14,369 nucleotides of DNA from an uncultured Collinsella sp. GTDB taxonomy: Bacteria; Actinomycetota; Coriobacteriia; Coriobacteriales; Coriobacteriaceae. The notes below the pieces were generated by a model. It was given only the letters and a program-made list of their open reading frames with translations, was not told the DNA's origin and ran no database searches. The position numbers and the translations under genes were made by a program. The stretch is from the NCBI GenBank assembly GCA_902462065.1, contig CABQAK010000046.1:1-14369 (forward strand), written 5' to 3'. Below are positions 13,958 through 14,369 of this stretch, piece after piece. Every line of letters starts with the position of its first letter. The first letter of the stretch is position 1.

Positions 13958-14369
13958 TGGATCGCAGCAAATGTCTCCGCCATGCCAGGCATGCTCGAAG
14001 ATATTATCGAGCGAACCAAAGAAGCGGCAGATAGCCGCCTCTCACAGCCTCGCGCGTGCATAAGCGGCGTTGAGATTGGGCCCGTCGGCATCGATTGGAC
14101 ATATGCTCAGGAGACTCAGGGTAACTGGCGCACGTGCATGAATGGCGTCTTCAGGCAACTCGAGAAGCATGACATCGAGCTTCTCTCGAAACGACCTATC
14201 GGGAGCTTTCCGATAAAGACATTGAGTTTTTGCTCGCGATGCTGCCCGATTCTGGCCCCAGCAGGGTCTCAGAAATTGCCAAGCGTATGGACGTCGCCAA
14301 CAACTATGCAAGTCAATCAGAACCACCCTTAAAAAGGGTGGTTTGCTCTTAGGGTATAACCCACGGGCC
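13958..14369 (+). pseudogene. Remnant of an AAA-type ATP-binding protein gene with internal deletion and frame change (continues past the window)
   Basis: Three pieces in three frames resemble one actinobacterial ATP-binding protein family (ORC/Cdc6-like AAA ATPase with C-terminal winged helix). From 13958: 'WIAANVSAMPGMLEDIIERTKEA...SGVEIGPVGIDW...NWRTCMNGVFRQLEKHDIELL', the part that normally follows the Walker A region. From about 14185: 'LETTYRELSDKDIEFLLAMLPDSGPSRVSEIAKRMDVANNYASQ', the C-terminal helix-turn-helix part. From 14319: 'RTTLKKGGLLLGYNP', in a third frame after one base is missing. The P-loop end is absent, and the Walker B core, normally between the first two pieces, is gone; the join lies in CTTCTCTCGAAACG near 14180-14193. 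Family assignment is from memory of the motifs, not a search. The alternative is that a short protein ending at 14332 is expressed, but it would have no ATPase centre. Confidence 0.6.
14321..14343. repeat. Perfect 10-bp inverted repeat near the right edge (hairpin)
   Basis: AACCACCCTT (14321-14330) and AAGGGTGGTT (14334-14343) are exact reverse complements around AAA, followed by TGCTCTT and then a second small hairpin, GGGT-ATA-ACCC (14353-14363). As RNA this would be a stable hairpin with a weak U-rich tail, so a terminator is possible. It also coincides with the point where the ATPase homology changes frame, so it may instead mark the end of an inserted element. The window ends too soon to decide. 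Confidence 0.6.

Overview
The window most resembles a Gram-positive, high-GC gut actinobacterium of the Coriobacteriia, Collinsella-like. This rests on G+C-rich coding DNA with strong GGAGG ribosome binding sites, a surface protein with a Tat-type leader and a LAGTG sorting motif, and the mix of gene families. The genus is an inference from recognition, not from a search.

Left part (1-1833). A minus-strand pair, a PadR-type repressor followed by a DUF1700/HAAS-type membrane-associated protein that runs off the left edge, overlaps by 14 nt and is the usual repressor/effector operon. Pointing the other way is a soluble LuxR-type regulator with a helical repeat-like sensor region.

Centre left (1989-7486). 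A 1455-residue cell-surface protein has a twin-arginine leader, an N-terminal Ig-like region, a long unrecognised body, a late beta-sandwich-like region, a Gly/Ser linker and a sortase signal. It converges on a minus-strand lipoprotein gene (DUF5067-like). A compact hairpin lies between their ends and probably serves both.

Centre right (7487-9270). A 401-base intergenic region holds two structured blocks. The first is a trio of GGCCCA-type inverted repeats with mutually exclusive pairings. The second is a 106-bp dyad built from six ACTCGG/CCGAGT elements, exactly symmetrical about 7834.5, which surrounds a -10 box and ends on the base before a GTG start codon. The gene it controls encodes an ATPase_2/DUF234-type protein with a Walker ATPase, a winged-helix region and a C-terminal PD-(D/E)xK nuclease-like motif. 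This repeat-controlled solitary ATPase is the best candidate for an undescribed system here.

Right part (9428-13796). A two-gene operon encodes a divergent type IIA topoisomerase (GyrB/ParE-like and GyrA/ParC-like subunits). It has a shortened C-terminal domain, no GyrA box and an Ala/Glu quinolone pocket, and it ends in a strong terminator.

Right edge (13797-14369). An A+T-rich leader carries an inverted repeat overlapping a promoter and three 19-bp tandem repeats. It precedes the remains of a second, different ATPase gene. That gene has lost its P-loop end and its core, and its tail is either frameshifted or cut by another element. Repeat-bearing leaders in front of ATPase genes therefore occur on both sides of the topoisomerase operon.
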